A DNA stretch of 28,377 nt from Candidatus Accumulibacter proximus (GTDB lineage: Bacteria; Pseudomonadota; Gammaproteobacteria; Burkholderiales; Rhodocyclaceae), in the NCBI GenBank assembly GCA_016709675.1, contig JADJMH010000011.1, positions 1-28,377 on the forward strand. Direction: 5' to 3'. How positions within the stretch are numbered: position 1 is the stretch's first letter; each line of letters opens with the position of its first letter. The position numbers and the translations under genes were made by a program. The notes below the pieces were generated by a model. That model saw nothing but the letters and a program-made list of their open reading frames with translations, did no database searches and had not been told where the DNA came from. Below, one piece after another: positions 16,866-25,886 of this stretch.

Positions 16866-16884
16866 GCTCACGTGGTGAGCTTTG
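16866..16884 (+). promoter_or_regulatory. Dyad motif upstream of the lipoprotein gene
   Basis: GCTCACGTGGTGAGCTTTG with perfect arms GCTCAC and GTGAGC around GTG. It is a 17-of-19 match to 14121-14139, with TATGCT at the same 26-base offset. It could also serve as a weak terminator for the exonuclease gene that ends at 16850, since TTT follows the stem. Confidence 0.4.
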
Positions 16885-16905
16885 TGCATTCTATGCTGGG
16901 TTCAT

Positions 16906-16924
16906 CTCCGACAATTGATCGGAG
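16906..16924 (+). other. Leader hairpin before the lipoprotein gene
   Basis: CTCCGA and TCGGAG pair around a seven-base loop, ending 20 bases before the ATG at 16945. It lies just upstream of the AAGGAG ribosome site, so it could affect translation; that effect is speculative. Confidence 0.3.
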
Positions 16925-16944
16925 CATAACCAAGGAGAATCCAG

Positions 16945-17613
16945 ATGCAAATCACCACCAGTGCTCAACGCGGCCAGGCTCAATTTCTAAAGGCGCCCTC
17001 GTCATGGGTTTGCTTGTCATTCGTGGCGGCTGTCGGCTTGCTTTCAAGCGGTTGTGCTTCCGTTACTGGCTCACCGAATCAAAATGTGTCGGTTCAAGCT
17101 CGCGAACAGTCGGGCACAGAAGTAAAGGGGGCGAATTGCGAGCTTACCAACAATAAAGGGAAGTGGTTTGTAACGACACCCGGATCGGTTGGAATCCACC
17201 GTTCTAATGATGATCTCCAGGTGCTTTGCACCAAGGATGGTATCGAGCCAGGGAGAGCGGCGGTTGTGTCTGAGACGAAGGGATCGATGTTCGGCAACAT
17301 TATCCTCGGTGGCGGGATCGGCGCCATCATCGACCACAATAACGGATCGGCCTACGAGTATCCGGCTTTCATTCAGGTGATCATGGGAGTGTTTTCCAAG
17401 CTGGAGACTCCCAAGCCTTCTCCCGGTACCGATACCCAACCTGCGGGGAATGCACAAATCCCTGGGGGCTCCGTCGCAACCATGTCTGCATCTGCGAGTT
17501 CCAAAGGCACGGAAGATCAACTGCGAGACTTGAAGCGACTCAAGGAAAGCGGCCTGATCGACCAGGATGTTTATCTGGAACGTCAGCGTCGGGTCTTGGA
17601 AGGAAATCTATAA
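16945..17613 (+). CDS. SHOCT-domain lipoprotein
   Basis: A 222-residue predicted lipoprotein. An unusually long N-region is followed by a hydrophobic stretch and the lipobox LLSSGC, with the lipidated Cys at about residue 37. The middle part (NQNVSVQAREQSGTEVKGAN, CELTNNKGKWFVTTPGSVGI) and a glycine-rich hydrophobic segment (GNIILGGGIGAIIDHNNGSA) recall a widespread but uncharacterised family of envelope lipoproteins. A Ser/Pro-rich linker leads to a C-terminal SHOCT domain (EDQLRDLKRLKESGLIDQDV, YLERQRRVLEG), a short helical module found at protein ends. AAGGAG precedes the ATG. It converges on the recombinase. Function unknown; an envelope or entry-exclusion role would be guesswork. Confidence 0.85.
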   Translation: MQITTSAQRGQAQFLKAPSSWVCLSFVAAVGLLSSGCASVTGSPNQNVSVQAREQSGTEVKGANCELTNNKGKWFVTTPGSVGIHRSNDDLQVLCTKDGIEPGRAAVVSETKGSMFGNIILGGGIGAIIDHNNGSAYEYPAFIQVIMGVFSKLETPKPSPGTDTQPAGNAQIPGGSVATMSASASSKGTEDQLRDLKRLKESGLIDQDVYLERQRRVLEGNL

Positions 17614-17623
17614 AGATTCCAAA

Positions 17624-19201
17624 TCAGGCCAGCTCAAGCAATTGGGTATGGGGAAGTTCCGACTCCGACATAACCTCTTCCCCGGCACGCCATGCACCTG
17701 ATCGCCGATCAATACGAAGCAGGCGAGGGCGTCCGCTCTTGGCGATTAGCAATAGATCTATTGATTTTCCGTCAGATTCACTTGGTGTCATACCACGATG
17801 GTAGAGGACGATACGTTCGAATGTGTCTGCCACCAGTTGACGAGCTCGCATTCTGGCATCGTAGTCGAGGGCAAGAGTTCCGTTCACTACCTCAGCCCAT
17901 GCTTCTGCTAGTGCTGGGGTACGTCGGTTGCTCATACGCATTAGCTCGACGTCGGTTGCACTTTCTTGGGCTTTTGCTTCGGATATTTTTGTTTCCAACT
18001 CTCTTGCTTTACGGACAAAGGCAATGGGGGTGGATTCTCCATCCGCGGCAATCAGAGCATTGGTTACTCGTTCAAGTTGCATCTCCATTTCGATGATCTT
18101 GTTCTTGATTTCAGCGATCTTGGCGCGTAAGGCATGGGCTTGATCACCTCCGTCCATTAGAGCAGATAGATTGAACTGGTCTGAGCAGTAGGTGAGAATC
18201 GCTTTCTCAATTGGCACTACACTGCAACTGCCACCAACTACACATCCAGGCCCGCTGTTGTAGCCACAGCACATGAGTCGACGGTGTCCGTCCTGAAGTG
18301 TTCCATCAGGTTTTCGGTTGCGGTTCATGATGTTTTGTCCAATGACCGCCGAACCGCAATACCCGCAGTAGAAAAGCGCTAGCCCGGTAACAACCCCCGG
18401 GATTTCTCCTTTACCTTTGCGGCGGAAGCGTTTTAGGTTCATTGCCTGAAGCTCGGCAAAATCGTTCTCTGAGATAAGGGAAGGGTAATAGCCAGGCAGG
18501 CTGTACCCCTCGCCACCTACCTCAAGAACTTTCACGCCGACCAAATCAGGGCGTTTTAGTAGCTTATATAGCGACGGTGTTGTGGATCCAGTGTTGAACA
18601 ACTGTAGTCCACGGTTGTGCAACTCACGGACGATCCGCTCACCCCCATACCCACCCCTAAAAAGTTCAATTGCCAGCTTTACTGCTTCGGCTCGCTCCGG
18701 TACAAACTCAAATGCTGATCCATTCCACCGAACCCACTGGGGATCTTTCCCATTGCGTATGATTCCGCGGAAGGTGCCGGCAAGCCAACCTTCGCATTGC
18801 CTTCTAACCGCAGCCATTACTCGTTTGCTCTTGGTATCCGATTCTTCGTGAGCGCGAATCATTACCAACAGGCTATATACCAAGTCCATTGGATTGGCTT
18901 TTAGCCGCTCGCGGTTGTACTCCTTACCATCGCTTGCCGTGACAACGGTGATGCCAGCATTAACGATCTGTGCGAGTTGAGCTTGAGCTTGGATAGGCTC
19001 GGCACGGGAAAGGCGATCAAGTCCCTCGACGATCAATACAGAGCCTGAATGAATTTTCCCGTCGTCAACAGCGAGCAGAAAGGCGCCTAATGCCCCTGCT
19101 TGATGTGCTTGATGATAGGCAGACAGCCCCTCATCTCGCAGTGACAAACTGGTGTCCAGCACCAAGCCTCGTTCAGCCGCCCATCGCTGGGCGTACTGCA
19201 T
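17624..19201 (-). CDS. Serine recombinase with zinc ribbon and coiled coil; N-terminus probably frameshifted
   Basis: A site-specific recombinase of the resolvase/invertase superfamily, large-serine type. The visible start (ATG 19201) reads MQYAQRWAAERGLVLDTSLS and contains SVLIVEGLDRLSRAEPIQAQ, followed by a Recombinase domain (GGYGGERIVRELHNRG). Next come a zinc ribbon (LFYCGYCGSAVIG with CCGYNSGPGC) and a coiled coil (KIAEIKNKIIEMEMQLERVT). The usual N-terminus with the catalytic serine (KYRHLRFSDPKQAAGSSAER) is encoded immediately upstream without a start codon. An ATG at 19277 (MTIGK) joins it if one base is removed from AAA at about 19265. The true gene is therefore probably 17624-19277. 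It lies at the element edge, divergent from rimO, and is the likely integrase. Confidence 0.88.
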   Translation of the reverse strand: MQYAQRWAAERGLVLDTSLSLRDEGLSAYHQAHQAGALGAFLLAVDDGKIHSGSVLIVEGLDRLSRAEPIQAQAQLAQIVNAGITVVTASDGKEYNRERLKANPMDLVYSLLVMIRAHEESDTKSKRVMAAVRRQCEGWLAGTFRGIIRNGKDPQWVRWNGSAFEFVPERAEAVKLAIELFRGGYGGERIVRELHNRGLQLFNTGSTTPSLYKLLKRPDLVGVKVLEVGGEGYSLPGYYPSLISENDFAELQAMNLKRFRRKGKGEIPGVVTGLALFYCGYCGSAVIGQNIMNRNRKPDGTLQDGHRRLMCCGYNSGPGCVVGGSCSVVPIEKAILTYCSDQFNLSALMDGGDQAHALRAKIAEIKNKIIEMEMQLERVTNALIAADGESTPIAFVRKARELETKISEAKAQESATDVELMRMSNRRTPALAEAWAEVVNGTLALDYDARMRARQLVADTFERIVLYHRGMTPSESDGKSIDLLLIAKSGRPRLLRIDRRSGAWRAGEEVMSESELPHTQLLELA

Positions 19202-19260
19202 CTGCCGCTCCGCACTACTGCCGGCTGCTTGTTTCGGATCGGAGAACCGAAGGTGTCGAT

Positions 19261-19320
19261 ACTTTACCTATTGTCATTCGAGTAGTATTTCATGTCCAAA
19301 CCAAAAAGTATAGGTGTAGT
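19261..19320. other. Candidate attachment site or element-chromosome junction
   Basis: ACTTTACCTAT at 19261-19271 and ATAGGTGTAGT at 19310-19320 are inverted repeats matching at 9 of 11 positions, centred one base before the rimO ATG. Serine-integrase sites are imperfect inverted repeats of this size range. The spot is also where the recombinase gene ends, where host rimO begins, and where base composition changes. The other junction is not in the window, so a shared core cannot be tested. Confidence 0.4.
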
Positions 19321-20614
19321 ATCCTCGGCTGCCCGAAGGCGCTGGTCGATTCCGAACAGATCTCTCACCGCTGCGTGCCGAGGGCTATCTGATCTCTCCT
19401 TCGTACGAGGGCGCCGATCTGGTGGTGGTCAATACCTGCGGTTTCATCGATGCCGCCGTCGAGGAGTCGCTCGAGGCTATCGGCGAGGCTTTGCAGGAGA
19501 ACGGCAGGGTGATCGTCACCGGTTGCCTGGGGGCCCGAGAAGCGGTGATCCGCAAGGCACCCGCAGGTGCTGGCGGTGACCGGGCCGCATGCCGCCGACG
19601 ACGTGCTGCGGCACGTGCATGCGCACTTGCCGCAGCCGCATGACCCGTTTACCAGTCTGGTCCCGCCACAGGGGATCAAACTGACGCCGCAGCATTTTGC
19701 TTACCTCAAGATTTCCGAGGGCTGCAATCACGGTTGCACCTTCTGCATCATCCCTTCGATGCGCGGCCGCTGGTCAGCCGACCGATCGGCGACGTGTTGC
19801 AGGAAGCCAGAACACTGGCCGAGTCGGGCGTGCGCGAGCTGCTGGTGATTTCCCAGGATACCAGTGCCTACGATTGTGGACCTGAAGTACCGGACCGGCT
19901 TTGTCGGTGGGCGTCCGCTGCGCACCCGGTTGCGCGAACTCTGCGAGGCGCTTGGCGAACTGGGAATCTGGGTGCGCCTGCATTACGTCTATCCGTATCC
20001 CAGCGTGGACGCGCTGGTGCCGCTGATGGCCGAGGGCCGGATTCTGCCCTATCTCGATGTCCTTTTCAGTATGCCAGCGCGCGTATTCTCAAGGCCATGA
20101 AGCGTCCGGCGAGTGCCGAGAACAACCTCGAACGTCTGACGGCGTGGCGCGCGGTTTGCCCAGAAATCACGGTGCGCAGCACCTTCATCACCGGCTTTCC
20201 CGGCGAGACCGAAGGCGAGTTCGAGGAGTTGCTGGGGTTCATCGCCGAGGCTCGTCTTGATCGTGTCGGTTGCTTTGCCTATTCGCCGGTCGCGGGCGCG
20301 GCGGCCAACGCCTCCGCCAGACTCGCTGCCGGAGTGAAGTTCGCGAGGAACGCCGGCAGCGGCTGATGGCGTTGCAGGAAGATATTTCGGCGGAGCTGCT
20401 GGCGGCGAAGATCGGCCGCGAAATCGAGGTGCTGGTCGATGAGATCGACGAGGAGGGAACGATCGCCCGTTCGCCAGCCGACGCACCGGAGATCGATGGG
20501 CTGGTCTTCGTCAACGACTATTTCGACGCCGAACCGGGTGATTTTCTGCGCGTCCGGGTGGTCGATGCCGACGAGCATGATCTTTACGCCGAGGTCGCGG
20601 GCTGCACCGCCTGA
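19292..20614 (+). pseudogene. rimO: Ribosomal protein S12 methylthiotransferase RimO, multiple frameshifts
   Basis: RimO is a radical-SAM enzyme that methylthiolates Asp88 of ribosomal protein S12. MSKPKSIGVVS starts at 19292. The next frame gives LGCPKALVDSEQI; later pieces give GYLISPSYEGADLVVVNTCG (UPF0004 Cys), the radical-SAM motif CNHGCTFC with three cysteines, LHYVYPYPSVDALVPLMAEG and TFITGFPGETEGEFEELLGF. The TRAM-domain end is GLVFVNDYFDAEPGDFLRVR. The frame changes near 19323 (CC where CCC is expected), 19365, 19558, 19770, 19868, 20065 and 20330. The total, 441 codons, equals intact RimO, and all segments are highly conserved, so sequencing indels are likely. No ribosome site is visible in the 14 bases separating it from the recombinase start. 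Confidence 0.92.
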
Positions 20615-20633
20615 GCGGCCCACTCTGGCTCAG
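20611..20633. terminator. Hairpin between convergent rimO and dnaE2
   Basis: CTGAGC at 20611-20616 pairs with GCTCAG at 20628-20633, overlapping both stop codons. There is no U-tract on either side, so this is only a possible two-way terminator. Confidence 0.3.
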
Positions 20634-23600
20634 TGAAAGTTCCGACTGGCTGTTGGCAAGCTGCCGAGCAGGGCCGAAAGATCGACCAGGCGTTTGGCCA
20701 CCAGATGGACGACCGTGCCTTCGCGCTGGACCTGCCCGAGGACGCCGAGCAGGCGGGCGCCGAGCAGTTCGCGGCGCTGCTGCTCGACCAGCCGGGGAGT
20801 ACCTGACGATATTGGACAGCACGGTTTCATATTCGAGGGTGACGAAAACAAGGCTGCTGGCGGTACCCGGCCGCTGGCGGCAGGTGACGATTCCGGCAGC
20901 GCGCATGAGCTGGCGGTCGGCTGCCTGCTGCGCTGGCTGGCGGAAACGAAGCGCTGCGCAGCCAGGCGGGCGCGCAGCAGGCTCAGCGGGTGGCGACCGA
21001 GGGTGAGGCCGGTGCTGGCGTAGTCGGCAATCAGGTTTTCGGCCTCGGATGGTTCGGCGAGTTCTGCGGCGGCGGCAGAGGTCTCCGGTGGCTCGACGTT
21101 GCTCAGCAGATCGAGTTGTACGGCACCCGGCGACCGCCCAGGCGGCCTGCCGACGATGGCCGGCCAAGTCGGCCAGCGCGCCGGCCGCGGCGAGCAGATC
21201 GAGATCCCTGTGCGCCAGTCGGGCGCGCGTCGCGAGATCGGCGACGCTGGCAAAGGGGTGCTGCCGGCGTGCTTCGAGCAGGCGCAACACAGCAGCCTGT
21301 GAGAGGCCGCTGATGCTGGAAAGGCCCAGGCGAACGGCCGGACCGGCCGTCGCCGTGGCTGGCGCTAGGTTTTCGAGCTGCGCTTCCCAGCCGCTGTGCA
21401 TGGCCGTTGCCGGTAGCACCGCGACGCCATGCCGGCGCGCGTCCTGTACGAGTTGCGACGGCGAGTAGAAGCCCATCGGCTGGCTGTTGAGCAGCGCGCA
21501 GAGAAAGGCGGCCGGATGGTGGCGCTTGATCCAGGCCGAAACGTGACCAGCAGGGCAAACGAGGCGCGTGTGATTCCGGGAAGCCATATTCGCCGAAACC
21601 CCGGATCTGCGCGCAGATGCGCTGGGCGAATGATTCGTCGTGGCCGCGCTGGCGCATGCCGGCGATCGGTTTCTGTTCGAAGGGTTCGAGTCCGCCCTTA
21701 CGCCGCCAGGCAGCCATCGCCCGGCGCAACTGATCGGCCTCACCGGGGTGAAGCCGGCAGCGACGACCGCCAGCTGCATCACCTGTTCCTGGAAAATCGG
21801 CACACCGCAGGTGGCCGAATACGGCGGCGATCTCCGGGCGCATCGCTTCGATCGCTTCCTTGCCGTGCCGGCGACGCAGGTAAGGGATGGACCATGTCGC
21901 CCTGGATCGGACCCGGTCTGACGAGCGCCACCTCGATCACCAGATCGTAGAAGTGGCGGGGCCTGAGGCGCGGCAGCATGGCCATCTGCGCGCGCGATTC
22001 GATCTGGAAGACACCGACCGTGTCGGCGGCGCAGAGCATCTCGTAGACCAGCGGGTCTTCCGGCGGGATATCCTGCATGCGGCAGCCGATCAGGTCGAGC
22101 GCGCGATGGATCGCCGAGAGCATGCCGAGGGCCAGGACGTCGACCTTCAGCAGTCCGAGCGCGTCGAGGTCGTCCTTGTCCCACTGGATCACCGTACGCT
22201 CCGCCATCGCGGCATTTTCGACCGGCACCAGGCGGGCTAGCGGGCCGCGCGAGATGACGAAGCCGCCGACATGTTGCGACAGGTGGCGGGGAAAACCACG
22301 CAGGCCTCGGCCAGCTGGAGCCATTTGGCGACGCGCGGTGCCGCCGGATCGAGACCGACGGCGCGCAGGCGATCGGGCAGTTGCCCGCGTTTGTCCCACC
22401 AAGCCAGCGAAGCGGTGAGGGCGTCGATCTGGCTGTTGCCAAAGCCGAGGACGCGGCCAACGTCGCGCAGGGCGCCGCGGGTACGGAAGGTCACCACCGC
22501 CGCGGCCAGTGCGGCGCGCTCGCGCCCGTACCTGGCATAGAGTGCTGGATGACCTCCTCGCGTCGCGCATGTTCGAAATCGACGTCGATATCGGTGGTTC
22601 GCCGCGCTCGACAGGAGATGAAGCGCTCGAAAAGGAGGTTCGAACGTGCCGGGTCGACTTCGGTGATGCCGAGGCTGTAGCAGACTGCCGAGTTGGCCGC
22701 CGAGCCGCCCCTGGCAAAGGATATTGCGGCTGCGGGCAAAATTGACGATGTCGAGAACCGTCAGGAAATAGGACTCGTAGGAGAGTTCAGCGATCAGGGG
22801 CAAGTTCGTGTTCGACTCGTTTCCCGCACACTCCCGGGTACGCTGCCAGAGTAACGCTGGCGCAGGCCCCTTTTCCACCTCGGCGCGCAGGAAGGCAGGC
22901 GGCGTCTGACCGTCAGGGCCCACTTCCTCGGGGTATTCGTCGGTGCAGTTCGTCTAGCGAGAAATTGCAGCACGCGGCGATGCGCAGCGTTTCGGCCAGC
23001 AGGTCAGGTGGGTAGATCGCCTTGCCAGCCGCAGGCGGCTGCGCAGATGGCGCTCGCCGTTGGCAAAGTGCGTGGCCGGCGGCAAACAGCGTGCTGTTCA
23101 GGCGGATCGCGGTCAGCGTATCCTGCAAGGGCGGCGCGCGAAGATGCATATGGACGTCGCCGGTGGCGACCGCCGGCAGGCCGCTCGCGGTGGCCAGTTC
23201 AAGCAGCATGGCGAGTCGCGCCGCGTCATTGACGCCCGCGTGCAGTTCGATGGCCAGCCAGAACGGCCGGAAAGTGCGTTGCCAGCCAGCGGCCCTCGTC
23301 CACGCTGGCGGCGGGACCAGGTATCCACAGTGCCAGGCAGTCCGGGACGGCGCCGCTGCTGCCGGCGATCTGGCCGGGTGCCTCCAGATCACCGCGGAGC
23401 AGACGGTATTCACCCTTGCGCGAGCGTCTGCGTGCCAGTGTGATCAGTGCCGAGAGGTTGCCGTAACCGGCGCGGTTCTGCGCCAGCAGGACCAGCCGGA
23501 AGCCTGATCCTGTTGAGTGGCGAGTGGAACTCGGCGCCGATGATCAGTTTCAGGCCGCATGCGCTGGCTGCCTTGTGCGCCCGCACGACTCCCGCCAACG

Positions 23601-23738
23601 AGGCCTCGTCGGTGATCGCCAGTGCGCTGTAACCGAGCAGCTGCGCTCGACCAGTTCCTCGGGATGCGACGCGCCGCGCAGGAAGGAGAAGTTGGAGCAG
23701 CAGTGCAGTTCGGCGTAGAAGGGGAGGGCGTCGGTCAT
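20630..23738 (-). pseudogene. dnaE2: Error-prone DNA polymerase DnaE2 (ImuC), multiple frameshifts
   Basis: A C-family translesion polymerase alpha subunit of the SOS response, usually acting with ImuA and ImuB. The PHP-domain start is clear (YAELHCCSNFSFLRGASHPE, EELVER). Palm-domain catalytic aspartates are visible in TDIDVDFEHARREE (near 22590) and in LGLLKVDVLALGMLSAIHRA (near 22145). Other pieces include GCRMQDIPPEDPLVYEMLCA, DTVGVFQIESRAQMAMLPRL and the C-terminus LVDLSALLGSLPTASRNFH. Pieces are spread over all three minus frames with many shifts. The total, about 1036 codons, matches an intact family member. A LexA box lies directly upstream. imuA and imuB are not in the window. Confidence 0.9.
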
Positions 23739-23745
23739 GGCGGTA

Positions 23746-23765
23746 TACTGTTCTTATTTACAGTA
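23746..23765 (-). promoter_or_regulatory. LexA (SOS) box of dnaE2
   Basis: TACTGTTCTTATTTACAGTA contains the perfect CTGT-N8-ACAG core plus matching flanks TA...TA of the gammaproteobacterial/betaproteobacterial SOS consensus. It ends 7 bases before the dnaE2 ATG (23738), so LexA bound here would block initiation. Damage-induced expression is expected from family knowledge. Confidence 0.85.
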
Positions 23766-23771
23766 TAGCGA

Positions 23772-23811
23772 GTAGTTGAGGAAAACCATGACCAGATTTT
23801 TCCTCAACTAC
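23772..23811. terminator. Perfect 14-base-pair hairpin between dnaE2 and the HPr-rel-A cluster
   Basis: GTAGTTGAGGAAAA (23772-23785) pairs exactly with TTTTCCTCAACTAC (23798-23811) around a 12-base loop. It lies after the nucleotidyltransferase stop on the minus strand and before the dnaE2 promoter. It could end the HPr-rel-A transcript and insulate dnaE2, although no separate U-tract follows. A dispersed REP-like palindrome is the alternative. Confidence 0.5.
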
Positions 23812-23836
23812 CGTTACCGCCAATCAGCCGTGCTGA

Positions 23837-24982
23837 CTACTGCTGTTTGAGGTCGAGCTGCGCCAGGTCGATCCGTTTCCGGTATCCACGGAAACGCAGC
23901 CACGCCTTTTGCGCCAGATGTCGGGTCAACAGGCCCGGCGGCATGCGCAACCAGTGCGAGCGCACATACAGGAGCCAGCGGCTGAGAGTCGCCCGGCGGG
24001 AAGGATGATCCGGATGTCCGGGGAGCAGCGCATGGTGGATCAGGTGATTCATGACTTGCCGGATTGGCCAGACAGGCGCCGCGTCAGCAAGCTCCTGCAA
24101 CACTTCCGGCGGGACCGGCGTAGCAAGCAACTCCTGCGCATGATGCAGCCCGTAGCACAGCGGACGCTCGAAACCCAGCTCACGGGCTCGCGGTACCAGT
24201 CCCGTCCAGAAACCTGGCGCCTGACCAAAATGGCAGAGCAGATCATGGACATCGACCAGATCCCGCAGGCGCAGGCCTTCGTCAGGATCGCCCTCGAGAA
24301 ACAGATGGACCAGAGAGTGGAGGACCATGTCAGCCGGCGCGAGAACGTGCAATCGCAAATCGCCAAACGGCCGAGCTGCCGCGAATAGCGGCGCCGGATC
24401 GGAACTGAGCCGGCTGGTTCTGGGCAGCAGCCGATGATGGATATCGATTTCGGTGCCCCGCTCCTGATGACGGAGCGGCGGAATCTCGTGCATCCAGACG
24501 CGATAGTAACGGTCCTCGTAGGGGTCGATCTGAGTCCTGAACCAGCCGCGGTCGAGCAGTCTGTTTTCGACTTCCTCGATCCGCTCGTCCGGGATCAGCA
24601 GGTCGACATCGGCAAAAATCCGACCACGCGCCGACGGAAGGCCTGCCAGGAGATAGCCGCTGCCTTTCAGCAGGATCAGCGGACAGCCGATCCCCTTGAG
24701 CGCCCAGAGAATGCGGTTAACCTCCCAGGACACCAGGGTCTTGCGATGCTCGATGACATTGCGGGCAGCCCGCAGATGTGCTGCGGCACGCGGCGGGATG
24801 TTTTCGAGCAATCCCGCTCGGGAGAGGTCGGAGTCGATTCGGCCGAGCAGTCTGACGCGCCGCGCCACGCGCAGGAGCAGCTCCCAGTCTGCGGGCGCCA
24901 GAGCGGGAAGTTTTTCAGGCGTCCTGAGGGCGTCGAGCAGGAGCCTTTGCGCCCGCCGGGTTTCGCTGGACGCCTTAGCCAT
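23837..24982 (-). CDS. Nucleotidyltransferase-like protein (NTP_transf_5 type) of the HPr-rel-A cluster
   Basis: A 381-residue soluble protein. The core is CPLILLKGSGYLLAGLPSAR, then GRIFADVDLLIPDERIEEVE, which carries the DxD motif (ADVD) of nucleotidyltransferases. The next strand includes GTEIDIHHRLLPRTSRLSSD, providing a further acidic residue. The second half is helical and His-rich (DMVLHSLVHLFLEGDPDEGL, RLRDLVDVHDLL). This matches the NTP_transf_5 family often found next to HprK-related kinases and exosortase loci. It may transfer a nucleotide to a protein or sugar; the substrate is unknown. The ATG at 24982 overlaps the end of the kinase gene by 8 bases, so they are coupled. It is intact, unlike its neighbours. 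Confidence 0.82.
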   Translation of the reverse strand: MAKASSETRRAQRLLLDALRTPEKLPALAPADWELLLRVARRVRLLGRIDSDLSRAGLLENIPPRAAAHLRAARNVIEHRKTLVSWEVNRILWALKGIGCPLILLKGSGYLLAGLPSARGRIFADVDLLIPDERIEEVENRLLDRGWFRTQIDPYEDRYYRVWMHEIPPLRHQERGTEIDIHHRLLPRTSRLSSDPAPLFAAARPFGDLRLHVLAPADMVLHSLVHLFLEGDPDEGLRLRDLVDVHDLLCHFGQAPGFWTGLVPRARELGFERPLCYGLHHAQELLATPVPPEVLQELADAAPVWPIRQVMNHLIHHALLPGHPDHPSRRATLSRWLLYVRSHWLRMPPGLLTRHLAQKAWLRFRGYRKRIDLAQLDLKQQ

Positions 24983-25886
24983 CGTCGCGAGACAGTTCGT
25001 CGAGGGCGGCGATCGCCTCGTCGAGATCGGAATAGCTCAGCGAGTAACAATCGCAGGCGCGGACCATATCCGCGACGAGCCGGAAGGCGGTTTCGTCGAG
25101 GACCTCGTAGTTGAAGGCGTTGGTTGCGACCATCAGGAATGCCTGGCTCTTCGCCATCGGTGCCAGCGAGAGCGGGGGCATTAGCGATCCAGCGCGGGAA
25201 GACGAACCAGCGCGGCGGCGCCGGTTCCTGCATCCTCCGGATGCTGTCGGCCGGTGGCCGGACATGCGCGACCGTGCCCTTTGCGCGTCCCGGAGGAAGG
25301 GAAGGGCCAATGATGGCTTCCGGTCTGAATCGTCGGATCACCTCGATGGATTCGTTCTTCAGCGGAATCAGCCGCGGCAGGGAGCAACATCCGTCCTCGG
25401 GCCGCACCAGGCCGAATTCGTCCGACAGGAGGCGCCACCGGGTGGATCAGCGCGGTACACGAGCGTCGACTTGCCACCGCCGGGCGAGGCGGGGAACAGC
25501 ATCGCCTGCCATTGCGCTCGACCCCCGCCGAGTGAAGCATCAGCAAATGATGCGAACGGGTCGCCACGCACCAGTTGATGCCCCATTCGAGCGCGGGAAA
25601 GGCGTGGTCGACGGCACAGGGGCGAAGGGGGATTGTCCGTCGATGGTGAAGGAAGCCTGACGCCGAAACCATCGGCGCAGTCCGTGAGGACTGCCTATCC
25701 CGACGTGAAAGTCGATGATCGCCGCCGCCTCGACCATGGGGTAGGGCTCGTAGAGCTGATGTACGAGCCGCGCAAGGAAGCGAGGTTGGAGCGAACCCTG
25801 AGGTTGAAGGGACCGAACTGTATGTCCAAACCGGCGTCGGTCAGCCGTCGTTCCAGTTCCTGGCGACTCAGGTCACCGACGATCAT
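24975..25886 (-). pseudogene. HprK-related kinase A, several frameshifts
   Basis: A P-loop protein related to the C-terminal kinase domain of HPr kinase. The start at 25886 reads MIVGDLSRQELERRLTDAGL, then DIQFGPFNLRVRSNLASL. Later frames give MVEAAAIIDFHVGIGSPHGL, the Walker A LFPASPGGGKSTLVYR (about 25464-25490), LIPLKNESIEVIRRF and a C-terminus with TNAFNYEVLDETAFRLVADM and CDCYSLSYSDLDEAIAALDE. Pieces lie in all three minus frames; summed length of about 304 codons fits the family. The role of this family (HPr-rel-A) is unknown; by homology it should bind ATP and perhaps phosphorylate a small protein. Its start overlaps the end of the PqqD-like gene. Confidence 0.8.

Noticed and set aside
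17604..17622. Imperfect hairpin between the lipoprotein and recombinase genes
   Set aside because: The stem (GGAAATCT/AGATTCC) has a bulge, overlaps the stop codon and has no U-tract; too weak to call a terminator.
20653..22745. Long plus-strand ORFs opposite dnaE2
   Set aside because: They are antisense shadows of a GC-rich coding region. The minus strand holds recognisable polymerase motifs in every segment.
23909..25184. Plus-strand ORFs of 150-220 residues opposite the nucleotidyltransferase and kinase
   Set aside because: They overlap a well-supported minus-strand gene, have low-complexity basic composition and show no family motif.
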